64,000 bases of DNA from Paucibacter sp963740455 (GTDB lineage Bacteria; Pseudomonadota; Gammaproteobacteria; Burkholderiales; Burkholderiaceae_C): contig CAVUEF010000006.1 in the NCBI GenBank assembly GCA_963740455.1, forward strand, positions 1-64,000, in the 5' to 3' direction. Position numbers and translations under genes: made by a program. Below are positions 30,743-39,089 of this stretch, one piece after another. The notes beneath the pieces are model-generated. The model searched no databases and had not been told where the DNA came from. It was given only the letters and a program-made list of their open reading frames with translations. Each line of letters starts with the position of its first letter. The stretch's first letter is position 1.

Positions 30743-30862
30743 CGAACTGACCCGCCGAGAAGGGGAAGAGCCGGCGGATGAGTCGCTCCAAGGCAGTCAT
30801 ACTTCCGCTTGGGAGCTTGAGTTTCATATCCGTGGAGTGCGCGCATTGAATAGGGTTTCGCT

Positions 30863-32371
30863 TTGATAACTGACCCCGTCTTTGCGCGTGACCGCAGGCG
30901 GGTGAGCGTTGCGCTGCTGCTCTCCTTGCTGATTCATGCGTTGCTGTTGAGCCTGACTTTCGGTAGTCAGGTGCTCGGGCTGCCGGGCTTGGACTTGCCC
31001 TGGCGAGAACGACGCCTGGAGGCCGACGCGCTGCGCGTGGTGCTTGCGCCTGCGCCAGCTCCTCCGCCCGCACCCGCCCCTGCACCTGCACCTGCACCTG
31101 CACCTGCACCTGCCCCTGCACCAGCACCAGCACCAGCACCAGCACCAGCACCAGCACCAGCACCAGCACCAGCACCAGCACCAGCGTTGAGCGCGCCACC
31201 GGCAGATCTCATGCCGGCCGCCTTGGCCGAGCCAAGCCCGGAGCCAAAGGCTGCAACCGACGCGCCCGCGGTGATGACTCTATCTGCCCCCGCTGTGCCG
31301 GCCGAGATGGCGCCACAGCCCATCCCGGTGCCGGCCCTGATTGCCTTGGCGCCGACCGACGCGGCTGCCTGGGTCGTGCCCGCCGTTCCATTGCTGCCAA
31401 TGCCCGTGATCGCGGCAGCGCCAAGCGCCTCGACGCCCGAGGCTGCGATACCGGCGCCGCGAATTGCGAGCGACGCAGCGCCCAAGCAGATCGACACGCA
31501 GGCGCGCGAGCGGGCCCTCGAACAGGCCAGACTCGAACGCGCCGAACAGCAGGCGCAACAGCAGGCGCAGCAGATGGAGGCGGCGCGGCAAGAGGTGGCT
31601 CGTCAGGAAGCTGCGCGGGCCGAGGCCGCACGGCAGGAAGCTGCGCGAGCCGAGGCCGCACGGCAAGAGGCTGCACGCCAGGAGGCCGAACGCCAAGAGG
31701 CCGCACGTCAGGACGCTGCGCGAGTTGAGGCCGCACGGCAGGCGGCGGCGCGGCAAATGGCTGTTCGTCAGGAAAGTGAGCGGGCCGAGGCAGCACGCAT
31801 GGAAGCCGCTCGCCAAGAGGCCGCAAGGCAAGAGGGGGCCAGGCAAGATGCGGCGCGGCAAGATGCGGCGCGGCAAGCGGCGGCACGTGCCGAGCAAGAC
31901 GCAAGACGCGAGGCGGCGCGCCGGGCGATGGGCCGTCAGCTTGACGAAGAAGCTGCCCGGCGCGACGCCGCCGCAAGCGCTGCGCGCCCCTCATCCAAGC
32001 TGCTGCCTGCAGCGAGCAGCATGCGTCGCGGCAGGCTGTTCGGGTACACCGACGCGAATGCCGAATTCATCTTGTACGCCCAAGCCTGGAGCCGCAAGAT
32101 CCAGCTCAACATGACCTTCGACATGGTTCGCGAAGCCGCCAAGCAGCCGCACGCCAATCCGCTCGTCACGGTGGCAATTCGAAGCGACGGCTCGGTCGAG
32201 GCGGTGACTTTCGTCCTCTCCAGCGGCGTGCCGGCACTCGACGCAGCGATCCAGCGCGTCGTGCAAAGCCAGGCGCCCTATCCGCCGTTCCCGCCCGGCC
32301 TGGCGCGCGAGTATGACGTGGTTGAAATCCGCCGCACCTGGAGCTTTGACATGGCGATCCGGATGTATTGA
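30863..32371 (+). CDS. TonB/TolA-like energy transducer with Pro-Ala and Ala-rich repeats
   Basis: The 502-residue protein is built like a TonB-family transducer that links the inner-membrane proton motive force to outer-membrane receptors. A signal anchor (about 12-34) is followed by an Ala-Pro dipeptide tract (about 60-108), a linker, a long Ala/Glu/Gln/Arg coiled coil (about 212-370) and a C-terminal TonB-like domain (about 395-490, with VTVAIRSDGSVEAVTFVLSSG). The start is a TTG preceded by AGGG; GTG at 30902 is an alternative. No exbB/exbD genes are nearby, so the partner is unknown. Confidence 0.8.
   Translation: MITDPVFARDRRRVSVALLLSLLIHALLLSLTFGSQVLGLPGLDLPWRERRLEADALRVVLAPAPAPPPAPAPAPAPAPAPAPAPAPAPAPAPAPAPAPAPAPAPAPALSAPPADLMPAALAEPSPEPKAATDAPAVMTLSAPAVPAEMAPQPIPVPALIALAPTDAAAWVVPAVPLLPMPVIAAAPSASTPEAAIPAPRIASDAAPKQIDTQARERALEQARLERAEQQAQQQAQQMEAARQEVARQEAARAEAARQEAARAEAARQEAARQEAERQEAARQDAARVEAARQAAARQMAVRQESERAEAARMEAARQEAARQEGARQDAARQDAARQAAARAEQDARREAARRAMGRQLDEEAARRDAAASAARPSSKLLPAASSMRRGRLFGYTDANAEFILYAQAWSRKIQLNMTFDMVREAAKQPHANPLVTVAIRSDGSVEAVTFVLSSGVPALDAAIQRVVQSQAPYPPFPPGLAREYDVVEIRRTWSFDMAIRMY
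31072..31186 (+). repeat. Hexanucleotide tandem repeat coding for Ala-Pro
   Basis: About 115 bases consist of tandem CCTGCA units switching to CCAGCA units, all in frame, encoding alternating Pro and Ala. Slippage would change linker length in whole dipeptides without a frameshift. Assembly of such a tract from short reads may be unreliable. Confidence 0.9.
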
Positions 32372-32427
32372 CGAGAGAGCCGGTGAGGGTAGCGATCGTC
32401 AGCTTCAACCTAGTCCAGTAAACTGTG

Positions 32428-32437
32428 CAGAATTCTG
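32428..32437. promoter_or_regulatory. Candidate operator of the toxin-antitoxin pair
   Basis: CAGAATTCTG is a perfect 10-bp palindrome ending 20 bases before the antitoxin ATG. Antitoxins of the Phd/YefM family usually bind such palindromes to repress their own operon. Confidence 0.4.
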
Positions 32438-32457
32438 TCAGCTGCGAGGAGGCGGTC

Positions 32458-32784
32458 ATGTCCATTTCAGTCAGTGACGTTGTGCCTTTCACCCAGGCGC
32501 GCGCCAATCTCTCCGAGCTGGCCGACCAGGCCAAGGCCGGTGCCGAAAAGATCATCACCAAGAACGGCGAAAGCTACGTCGCGCTGATAGACGCCGATCG
32601 CTTGGACTACTACCACCGGCTGGAGCGCGAGCGCATCCATCTGCTGCTGATCGACGATGCCCGGCGTGGGTTGGAGGACATCACAGCTGGGCGCACACAG
32701 CGTGCCGACGCAGCCCTGGCATCGCTTCAAAAGCGCAGGGCCAAGACTGCTTCAAGCGCCAAGCCGGCCAGGAAGCGTGGCTGA
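32458..32784 (+). CDS. Phd/YefM-family antitoxin
   Basis: The 108-residue product resembles Phd/YefM antitoxins, which bind DNA through the N-terminal half and neutralise a toxin through the C-terminal half. The conserved N-terminal pattern is VVPFTQARANLSELADQAKAG followed by IITKNGESYVALIDADRLD. The C terminus is rich in Lys and Arg. GAGGAGG precedes the ATG at 32458. The toxin gene starts eight bases before its stop. Confidence 0.85.
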   Translation: MSISVSDVVPFTQARANLSELADQAKAGAEKIITKNGESYVALIDADRLDYYHRLERERIHLLLIDDARRGLEDITAGRTQRADAALASLQKRRAKTASSAKPARKRG

Positions 32785-33151
32785 GAAACTGCACCGCGTC
32801 GAGCTGACCGCCAGCTTCATGGCGCGGCTCGAATCCATCGAAGTCTTTCTGACGGAAGCCGGGGCAGGCTTTGCGTTTGATGACTTGCTCGCGGGCTTGC
32901 GCGCCACTGTCGTGCCCAACCTGGCACGCTTTCCATTGATCGGTCGGCGCTATCTTGAGCAGCCGCCGCAATCGGCTGAAGCCTTGGAACAATTGGCCAA
33001 GCTCCCGGCGGGATCGCTTGACCACTTGCGCGTGTACCTGCATGGCGATTACCTGATGCTGTATTCGGTGATTGACGAGGTCGTCTACCTCTTGTCGATC
33101 CGGCATCACCGGCAACTGTCGTTCGATTTCGCAGGTCTGTGGCCGACATAA
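32777..33151 (+). CDS. ParE/RelE-superfamily toxin
   Basis: The 124-residue product fits the ParE/RelE fold: an N-terminal helix pair (TASFMARLESIEVFLTEAG), then RFPLIGRRYLE, and a C-terminal strand set (LRVYLHGDYLMLYSVIDEVVYLLSIRHHRQL) where ParE/RelE toxins carry key residues. The GTG start overlaps the antitoxin stop, typical of coupled type II pairs. Whether it acts on gyrase or on mRNA cannot be told from sequence. Confidence 0.8.
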   Translation: MAEKLHRVELTASFMARLESIEVFLTEAGAGFAFDDLLAGLRATVVPNLARFPLIGRRYLEQPPQSAEALEQLAKLPAGSLDHLRVYLHGDYLMLYSVIDEVVYLLSIRHHRQLSFDFAGLWPT

Positions 33152-33267
33152 CAACCAACAGGGAAGGGCGCCGCGCATGACATCAGCAGCCAAGCCACCA
33201 GAGCACGATGTCTCAGCCTACTTAGCCCCCGCCTGTTCGTGGTCACCTACCGCAGCAACGCAGCTCC

Positions 33268-33466
33268 ATGGATAAAAAGCAACTCACTGAAGCAGACATC
33301 CGAACCAAGTTCATCACACCTGCGCTTGTCGGCCAGAGCGGCGGCAAGTGGAATGTGATGACGCAGTTGCGCGAGGAGTGCTACTTCACGAAGGGCCGGG
33401 TCATCGTCCGCGGCAAGACGGTCAAGCGCGGCGAGGCCAAGAAGGCCGACTACATCCGGACCTCGT
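33268..33466 (+). pseudogene. hsdR: hsdR remnant: type I restriction subunit, N-terminal fragment
   Basis: About 66 codons match the N terminus of HsdR: MDKKQLTEADIRTKFITPAL, then REECYFTKGRVIVRGK and RGEAKKADYI. Full HsdR proteins have around 800-1000 residues. After KKADYI the family match stops; the frame runs on to a stop at 33549 while sequence in another frame matches the end of HsdS. I infer a large deletion joining hsdR to hsdS near 33460. The fragment lacks the nuclease and helicase motifs. Confidence 0.75.
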
Positions 33467-34154
33467 CTGGCGCACGTTTGTTGGGCGCATGGATGCCGGC
33501 GAAGTCGAATCGCCAACTGACGAAGCGCCGCCGTTCGAGATTCCTTTGACGTGGCGATGGACTACGCTTGAGTCGCTTGGGAATGTCAAACCGCGCAATG
33601 CGGAGGCCGACGGTGTTCCAGCGTCGTTCGTTCCAATGGCGCTGATTCGGGCGGAGTATTGGTGCCATCCTCAACATGAAGTCAGGCCGTGGGGCGAGAT
33701 TAAGAAGGGCTACACGCACGTGATGGACGGTGACGTCGTGCTCGCCAAGATCACGCCGTGTTTCGAAAACGGCAAGTCTGCTGTCATGAGCGACTTGACG
33801 GCCAGCTTTGGCGCGGGCACGACGGAGCTGCATGTCTTCCGCGCCTTGGGCAGTCCAGTGATTCCACAATTCGTTCTGGCCTATCTAAAGTCGCGAGGCT
33901 TCATCGAGCGGGGCCTCCCGCGCATGACGGGCTCCGCTGGTCAGAAGCGTGTGCCGCACAACTACTTCGCGCGGTCGCCCATCCCCCTCCCACCCCTCGC
34001 CGAGCAACGCCGCATCGTCGCCAAAGTCGATCAACTGATGGCCTTGGTGGACGAGTTGGAAGCTCAGCTCACCGCCTCCCGCGCCGCCGCCGAAAAACTG
34101 ATGCAAGCCGTGGTCGCCGAACTGACCGCGCCGCCGGGTGAGGTGGCCGCGTGA
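33463..34154 (+). pseudogene. hsdS: hsdS remnant: type I restriction specificity subunit, C-terminal part
   Basis: In a different frame from the hsdR fragment, this stretch encodes a single target-recognition domain (FEIPLTWRWTTLESLGNVKPRN, then DGDVVLAKITPCFENGK, RMTGSAGQKRVPHNYF) and the C-terminal conserved helix (LPPLAEQRRIVAKVDQLMALVDELEAQL). Complete HsdS has two such halves. The start is lost to the inferred deletion. It might still be translated from an internal codon, but no hsdM is present, so activity is unlikely. Confidence 0.78.
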
Positions 34155-34267
34155 TGGGTGAAATCCTGACCGGGCTGAATATCCTGGAGAAGCTCGGGAA
34201 CCTCAGACCCTTCAGACGAGAGCGAGCACCAAGTGCCCGACCGCTTCGGTGGTGGGTCTCACCTTGA
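34154..34267 (+). pseudogene. Possible truncated gene following hsdS
   Basis: An ATG overlaps the hsdS stop (TGATG) and opens a 37-codon frame (MGEILTGLNILEKLG at the start). The overlap is typical of operon genes, but the frame ends within the convergent antitoxin gene. It may be the beginning of a lost third gene of the restriction locus. The protein is not recognised. Confidence 0.3.
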
Positions 34268-34550
34268 TCTCGATGTCGTAGCCCAGCCGGTTCAGGCAGT
34301 CCATCAGCTTGCGCTCGGACAGATTGGCGAAGTCACCGCGCAACATGGCCGAGACCTTGGGCTGCGGAATGCCCATGCGCAGGCCAGCTTGCGCCTGACT
34401 CAGACCGAGGCGACGCATGGCGCGGGTGATCTCGACGACCAAGCCAGACTTGATCTTGAGCTTGTCGGCATGGGCCAAGCCGAGGTCGGCAAACACATTG
34501 CCCGAGCCCATTTCGACTGCCACGCCTTCAACGATTCTTTTCTTCATCAA
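34212..34550 (-). CDS. XRE-family antitoxin (HigA-like)
   Basis: The 112-residue protein has a helix-turn-helix (about 52-80, AMRRLGLSQAQAGLRMGIPQPKVSAMLRG) and the layout of the short XRE antitoxins paired with Gp49/HigB-like toxins. It begins inside the end of the toxin gene on the same strand (overlap about 23 bases), so the order is toxin then antitoxin, as in higBA. The antitoxin reading frame is intact while the toxin is frameshifted. Confidence 0.85.
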   Translation of the reverse strand: MMKKRIVEGVAVEMGSGNVFADLGLAHADKLKIKSGLVVEITRAMRRLGLSQAQAGLRMGIPQPKVSAMLRGDFANLSERKLMDCLNRLGYDIEIKVRPTTEAVGHLVLALV

Positions 34551-34910
34551 GCATCTCCTTGACGAACGCCTCAGCCACCTTCAGCCTCGCGCGAATAAGT
34601 TCCAAGTCTTCCTTGGGGGTGGCGATACCGCTCTTGCTCTTCTTCTGGAAGCAATGCAGGACGAACACCGCTTCCTCGAACTTGACGGTATAGACCGCAC
34701 GGTAGGTGCCGCCAGCGTCGTCCTCGACGACTTCCAGCACGCCGGCACCGCGCCGAAGCCCTTCAAAACCTTTGCCGCGTCGTGCTGCTCGCCGCGCTGA
34801 GCAAAGTCCAGCGCATGGCCGAAGAACTTGCGCACATCGACAGGCAAGGCCATCAAGTCCTTCCTGCTGCTGCCGATGAAAGCGAGGCGCTTTTCGTCGC
34901 TCTGTGCCAT
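34528..34910 (-). pseudogene. Frameshifted RelE/HigB (Gp49-like) toxin
   Basis: Two frames together make one typical Gp49-like toxin. The first gives MAQSDEKRLAFIGSSRKDLM through AAKVLKGFG; the second gives GVLEVVEDDAGGTYRAVYTV through the C terminus EAFVKEML. The frame changes near 34752 in a GC-rich run (GGCGCGGTGCC on the minus strand), by one missing or two extra bases. As sequenced, the toxin loses its C-terminal half. A sequencing error is possible. It lies directly upstream of the HigA-like gene. Confidence 0.75.
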
Positions 34911-35054
34911 GGTTTGAACTATACCCGAACAGGTATAAGCAGCAAGAGCTTCCTATGAAAGCGGTGGCGCGGCGCCCGACCCTGTCTCCGTTACGATGCA
35001 TCCAAGCATCGCGCGAAGGCACATCGCATCCGGCCCACCCATGGAGAACATCGA

Positions 35055-35231
35055 ATGAGCAAGGTCGTCGTCACAAGTGCTGGCAGCCAGGCGGGCCAGG
35101 CCGCGCTGCGCGAGTTGATCGCGCATGGCCACAAGAGGGGCGATGTCGATGGGCTGCCGTCGGCCAGGCCGCTCGGCCGTTTCCTGAAGGCCTGTGGGTT
35201 TCAACGCGCGAACAGCGCTGCGCCGATATGA
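35055..35231 (+). CDS. Small hypothetical protein coupled to the next gene
   Basis: This 58-residue frame begins MSKVVVTSAGSQAGQAALRE after a GGAG ribosome binding site and ends in an ATGA overlap with the next gene. The overlap suggests translational coupling. The first 25 residues recall the start of a Rossmann fold but no family is recognised. It could be a truncated remnant or a leader peptide. Confidence 0.45.
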   Translation: MSKVVVTSAGSQAGQAALRELIAHGHKRGDVDGLPSARPLGRFLKACGFQRANSAAPI

Positions 35232-35695
35232 ACAATTCTAAGATTTTCAGTATCAAGCCGGCGCTTCCCGCCGGGCCGCAGCAGTCTGCGGTCGAGTTCC
35301 GCGAAGTGCTGCGCCTGATCGGCGGCGGCGAAGCGGCCACGGACGTATCGGCCAGCGTCTTGTTCACCGAGCCCTGCGAGCTGGTGCTGCGCCGGGTCAT
35401 GACCCGCTATGGCTTCGATAGACTGCCGGTCACTTATGGCGAGCTGTTCGGTCTGTTCGAATACTGCGACAGCCTGGACGCCGCATCAGGCGTGGGCCTG
35501 CGGCCCAAAGACCAGTTGGACGAATGGCAGGCGGCATCGTTCGTGGTGTGGCGCCGCAACCAGCCGCAGCTGATGCCCGCCATCGAGCGCTATTGCGCCG
35601 GAGACACCGATGGGCTGCGTGCATTGCACAGCCAGCAAGACACGCTGACCACGCTCGGGCGCAACTACCTGATGGTCGAGGACGACGACGAGTGA
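35228..35695 (+). CDS. Hypothetical protein, 155 residues
   Basis: The frame starts in a four-base overlap with the preceding small gene and encodes MNNSKIFSIKPALPAGPQQS and onward to a very acidic end (VEDDDE). It has no signal peptide or membrane segment and is predicted to be soluble and largely helical. Codon use looks like coding sequence. No family is recognised. It sits between the toxin-antitoxin/restriction remnants and the dipeptidase gene. Confidence 0.6.
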   Translation: MNNSKIFSIKPALPAGPQQSAVEFREVLRLIGGGEAATDVSASVLFTEPCELVLRRVMTRYGFDRLPVTYGELFGLFEYCDSLDAASGVGLRPKDQLDEWQAASFVVWRRNQPQLMPAIERYCAGDTDGLRALHSQQDTLTTLGRNYLMVEDDDE

Positions 35696-36030
35696 GAGTC
35701 GGGTAGCGAGGCTAGCCCGATGCTCGAAGGCCAAGACCGGGTGACGCGGTGGCAGTGGCTTTGGCACAAAAGGCTGGACGGCTTCACCCAGGGCGTGGAG
35801 TTGGCGTAGAGGCCCGTACTGCGCATTGTGGGTATGAAAGAGAACTTGAATTGCCAAGCTGTTCATTAAAGCCTGCTTTAATAAGCCGGGCCAGTTCTAA
35901 GGCGCACGTTCATCTCCATCGCGCCGACTTCTTCAACCGCAGGCAGGCGTTGTTGGCCCGAGATCATTCGGCGAAGTGGCGGCAAGTGCACGGGCTCGGA
36001 ACTTGATGAGACTGATGAGGAAAACAACGA
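35696..36030. other. Intergenic region, 335 bases
   Basis: No convincing gene is present. A short frame of 29 codons starts at 35720 (MLEGQDRVTRWQWLW) without a clear ribosome binding site and may be a remnant. The end carries the dipeptidase ribosome binding site region (GATGAGGAAAAC). Confidence 0.4.
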
Positions 36031-37191
36031 ATGATCAGTTCGAATCGACGTCGCTGGTTATTGGCAGGCGGTGCGGGAGCGGTGCTCGCTGGGCTGGGCG
36101 CGCTCGCGTATCGGCGCGTTCATCCGCCATCGCCACCGATAGGCTTTGATGTCGAACCCGAAGCGCTGGAGCGCGCCAGAGCGCTGCTCAGGCGCCACGT
36201 CTCTATCGATGCGCACGCGCATCCGGGCCGAACTTTTGTGCGCGGCGCTGAGCACCTCTCGGGCCTGGTCTGGGTCTACGCGAAGCTCGGGCACTTCGAA
36301 GCGCAGACCGTCGCGGCGATGGCCGAAGGCGGTTTGTCGGCGGCGGCATTCGCTGCGGTTGCAGATTTCCAGACGCTCGGGACGGCGGGCGAGGGGCTGG
36401 AAGTGCGGCGCGAATTCGAAGCCGGCGAAGCCTGGGCCAGCTACAAGCGCCAGATCGGATCTCTGAGGGCGCTCGGCAGCAGCGGCTTGGTTTACCCGAT
36501 CAACAAGCCGGCTGACTTTGAGAGCGCGCGCGCCGCGGGCAAGGTGGGCGCGCTGCTGACGGTCGAGGGCGGCGACTTCCTGGAGGGCAAGCCTGAACGC
36601 GTGGTCGAAGCCCTCAATGACGGCGTGCGCTCGATCACGCTCTTGCACTACCGCAACAACGAGCTCGGCGACACGATCACCGGCGCGCCGCTGCACGGCA
36701 AGCTGACCGATGCGGGCATCGCCGTCGTCAAGACAATGAACCGGATCGGCATGCTGATCGACGTCGCGCATGCGTCGCAGGCCACCGCAATGGGCGTGGT
36801 TGCAGCGACTTCACAGCCGATCATGGCCTCGCATGTGCATGTCAACAGCGACGCGCTGAGCCATCCGAGATTCATCTCGGCAGAGCTGGCCCGGGCGGTC
36901 GCGCAAACCGGTGGCGGTGTGCTCGGTGCCTGGCCGGCGGGCATCGGCATCGGCGACCTCAGGGGTTTCATCGATCGCACGTTCGAGTTGATCGATGTCG
37001 TCGGCATCGACCATGTCTGCCTCGGCACCGACATGGACGCCAACTACAAGCCGGTGTTCGATACCTATACCAAGCTGCCTTACTACGTTGCCGGTCTGCT
37101 CCAGCACGGCTTGAACGAAGCGGACGTCGCCAAGGTGATCGGAGGCAACTTCCTGCGTGTCTTTACGGCCGTACAAAGAACGTCGGGCTGA
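36031..37191 (+). CDS. Membrane dipeptidase family protein (peptidase M19)
   Basis: M19 enzymes are zinc hydrolases that cleave dipeptides, often with a D-residue. The 386-residue protein has an N-terminal anchor or Tat-like signal (RRRWLLAGGAGAVLAGLGAL) and the M19 landmarks: the SIDAHAHPG metal motif near 55-63, the bridging glutamate in LLTVEGGDFLEG, MLIDVAHASQ, MASHVHVNS and GIDHVCLGTDMD near the end. ATG at 36031 follows GAGG. It lies upstream of an acyl-CoA ligase and a reductase on the same strand. Confidence 0.88.
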   Translation: MISSNRRRWLLAGGAGAVLAGLGALAYRRVHPPSPPIGFDVEPEALERARALLRRHVSIDAHAHPGRTFVRGAEHLSGLVWVYAKLGHFEAQTVAAMAEGGLSAAAFAAVADFQTLGTAGEGLEVRREFEAGEAWASYKRQIGSLRALGSSGLVYPINKPADFESARAAGKVGALLTVEGGDFLEGKPERVVEALNDGVRSITLLHYRNNELGDTITGAPLHGKLTDAGIAVVKTMNRIGMLIDVAHASQATAMGVVAATSQPIMASHVHVNSDALSHPRFISAELARAVAQTGGGVLGAWPAGIGIGDLRGFIDRTFELIDVVGIDHVCLGTDMDANYKPVFDTYTKLPYYVAGLLQHGLNEADVAKVIGGNFLRVFTAVQRTSG

Positions 37192-37507
37192 TGCCGGGGT
37201 CGATGCCGCAGCAGGGCGCCGGACCTCAGGCATTTGGACCGATAATTCATTCTGCAAGTTGAAGGCCTATACGGCTGATGACTGAAGGGCTTGGCAGAGA
37301 TGTCGGGCCATTCGACTGAGACGTGACGAAATCTGTCCCGGCCTTGGCCTGTTGCGTCTCGACTCGGGGCGTGACGCCGCCCCACCGTCACAAACGGGGG
37401 GCGGCTTGATTGCATGCCCTCGCCCTGGCTTGACAGCGTCTCGGCTCTATGGGGTCTGCACCACCGTCATTCATTGGTGCGCTCGAATCGGGTTCGAGCG
37501 CACCGCC
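37192..37507. other. Intergenic region, 316 bases
   Basis: No gene is supported. A TTGACA hexamer occurs at about 37428-37433 and could be the -35 of a promoter for the ligase gene, but no matching -10 is obvious. Confidence 0.35.
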
Positions 37508-39086
37508 ATGAACACAGCTACTAACGAGACATCGATGCAAAACACCTTGAAAGAATTGTTGGCCACGGGCGCCGATGCGGCACCCGCCATCTCGGCGCCG
37601 TCGCGCCAACCCTTGAGCTACGGCGCATTGCGCGGCCTGATCGACGCCACGCTGGAACGCTTGAACGGTCTGGGCATCGGTCGCAACGAGCGCGTGGCCA
37701 TCGTGCTGGCCAACGGCCCCGAGATGGCGACCTGCTTCGTGGCCTGCGCCAGCGGCGTGGCCAGCGCGCCGCTCAACCCGTCCTATCGCGCTGACGAGTT
37801 CGAGTTCTACCTGTCGGATCTGCACGCCCGCGCGCTCATCGTCGAGCAAGGCAGCAGCTCGCCGGCGGTGGACGCCGCCAGCAAGCTTGGCGTGCGTGTG
37901 ATCGACCTGGTGGCGCAGCTTGATCAGGGCGCAGGCAGCTTCACGCTCGTGCCGCGCGAGGCCAGCGCAGACGCGCAGCCGACGACGCAAGGCGGCTATG
38001 CACAGCCTGGCGACACATCGATGGTGCTGCACACATCGGGCACCACGTCGCGTCCGAAAATAGTGCCGCTCTCTCAATCCAATCTGGCCGCCTCGGCCAG
38101 CAATATCCGTGAGACGCTTGCAGTTCACGGCGCAGGATTGCGGCCTGAACATCATGCCGCTGTTTCACATCCACGGGCTGATTGCCGGATTGCTGGCGCC
38201 GCTGTCGGCCGGCTCGCGGGTGTTCTGCACGCCGGGGTTCAACGCGCTGAAGTTCTTTGGCTGGATGGACGAGTCGCACCCGACCTGGTACACGGCGGTG
38301 CCGACCATGCACCTGGCGATCGCCACGCGCGGCAAGCACAACGCGGCGGTTCTGGCGCGCCACCAGCTGCGCTTCGTGCGCTCCTCGTCGTCAGCGCTGC
38401 CGCCGCAACTGATCGATCAGATCGAGACCCTCTTCAAGGCGCCGCTGATCGAAGCCTACGGGATGACCGAGGCGACGCACCAGATGACCTCGAACCCGCT
38501 GCCACCGCTGGCGCGCAAGCGCGGCTCGGTGGGCCGCGCGGCGGGCCCCGAGGTGCGCATCCTTGGCGAAGATGGTTTTGTCGGCGCGGGCGAGCCGGGT
38601 GAGATCGTGATCCGCGGCGCCAACGTTACCGCCGGCTACGAGAACAATCCGAAGGCGAACAATGAAGGCTTCGTCGACGGGTGGTTTCGTACCGGCGACC
38701 AGGGCGTGATGGATGAAGAGGGCTATCTCAGCATCACCGGCCGGCTCAAGGAGATCATCAACCGCGGCGGCGAGAAGGTGAGCCCGCGCGAGATCGACGA
38801 GATCCTGCTCGACCACGTCTCGGTCGCCCAGGTCGTCGTGTTCGGCGCACCGCACAAGCGGCTCGGCGAGGAAGTGGCCGCGATGGTGGTGCTGCACGAG
38901 GGCCACGAGTGCGGCGAGCGCGAGTTGCAGCAGTTTGTGGCCAAGCGCGTAGCCGCCTACAAGGTGCCGAAGAAGATTCTGTTCGTCGACGATCTGCCCA
39001 AGGGCGCGACCGGCAAGTTGCAACGCATCGGGCTGGCACAGCGCATCGGGCTGGGTTTCGGCTCCTACGTCGCGGGCGAGTTCTAA
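37508..39086 (+). pseudogene. Acyl-CoA synthetase (AMP-forming), frameshifted
   Basis: Two overlapping frames form one adenylate-forming enzyme that joins a carboxylic acid to CoA. The first (37508 to about 38120) carries the P-loop SMVLHTSGTTSRPKIVPLSQSN. The second (about 38120-39086) carries MPLFHIHGLIAGLL, AYGMTEATHQM, WFRTGDQGVMD and the catalytic Lys region LPKGATGKLQR. The frame changes near 38115-38130 (CGCTTGCAGTTCACGGCGCAG). The C-terminal half resembles oxalate-CoA ligase relatives. Either a true one-base mutation or a sequencing error; all motifs are otherwise intact. Confidence 0.82.
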
Positions 39087-39089
39087 GCC

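Noticed and set aside
31072..31186. Possible CRISPR-like array
   Set aside because: The repeat unit is six bases, in frame and without spacers; it encodes Ala-Pro.
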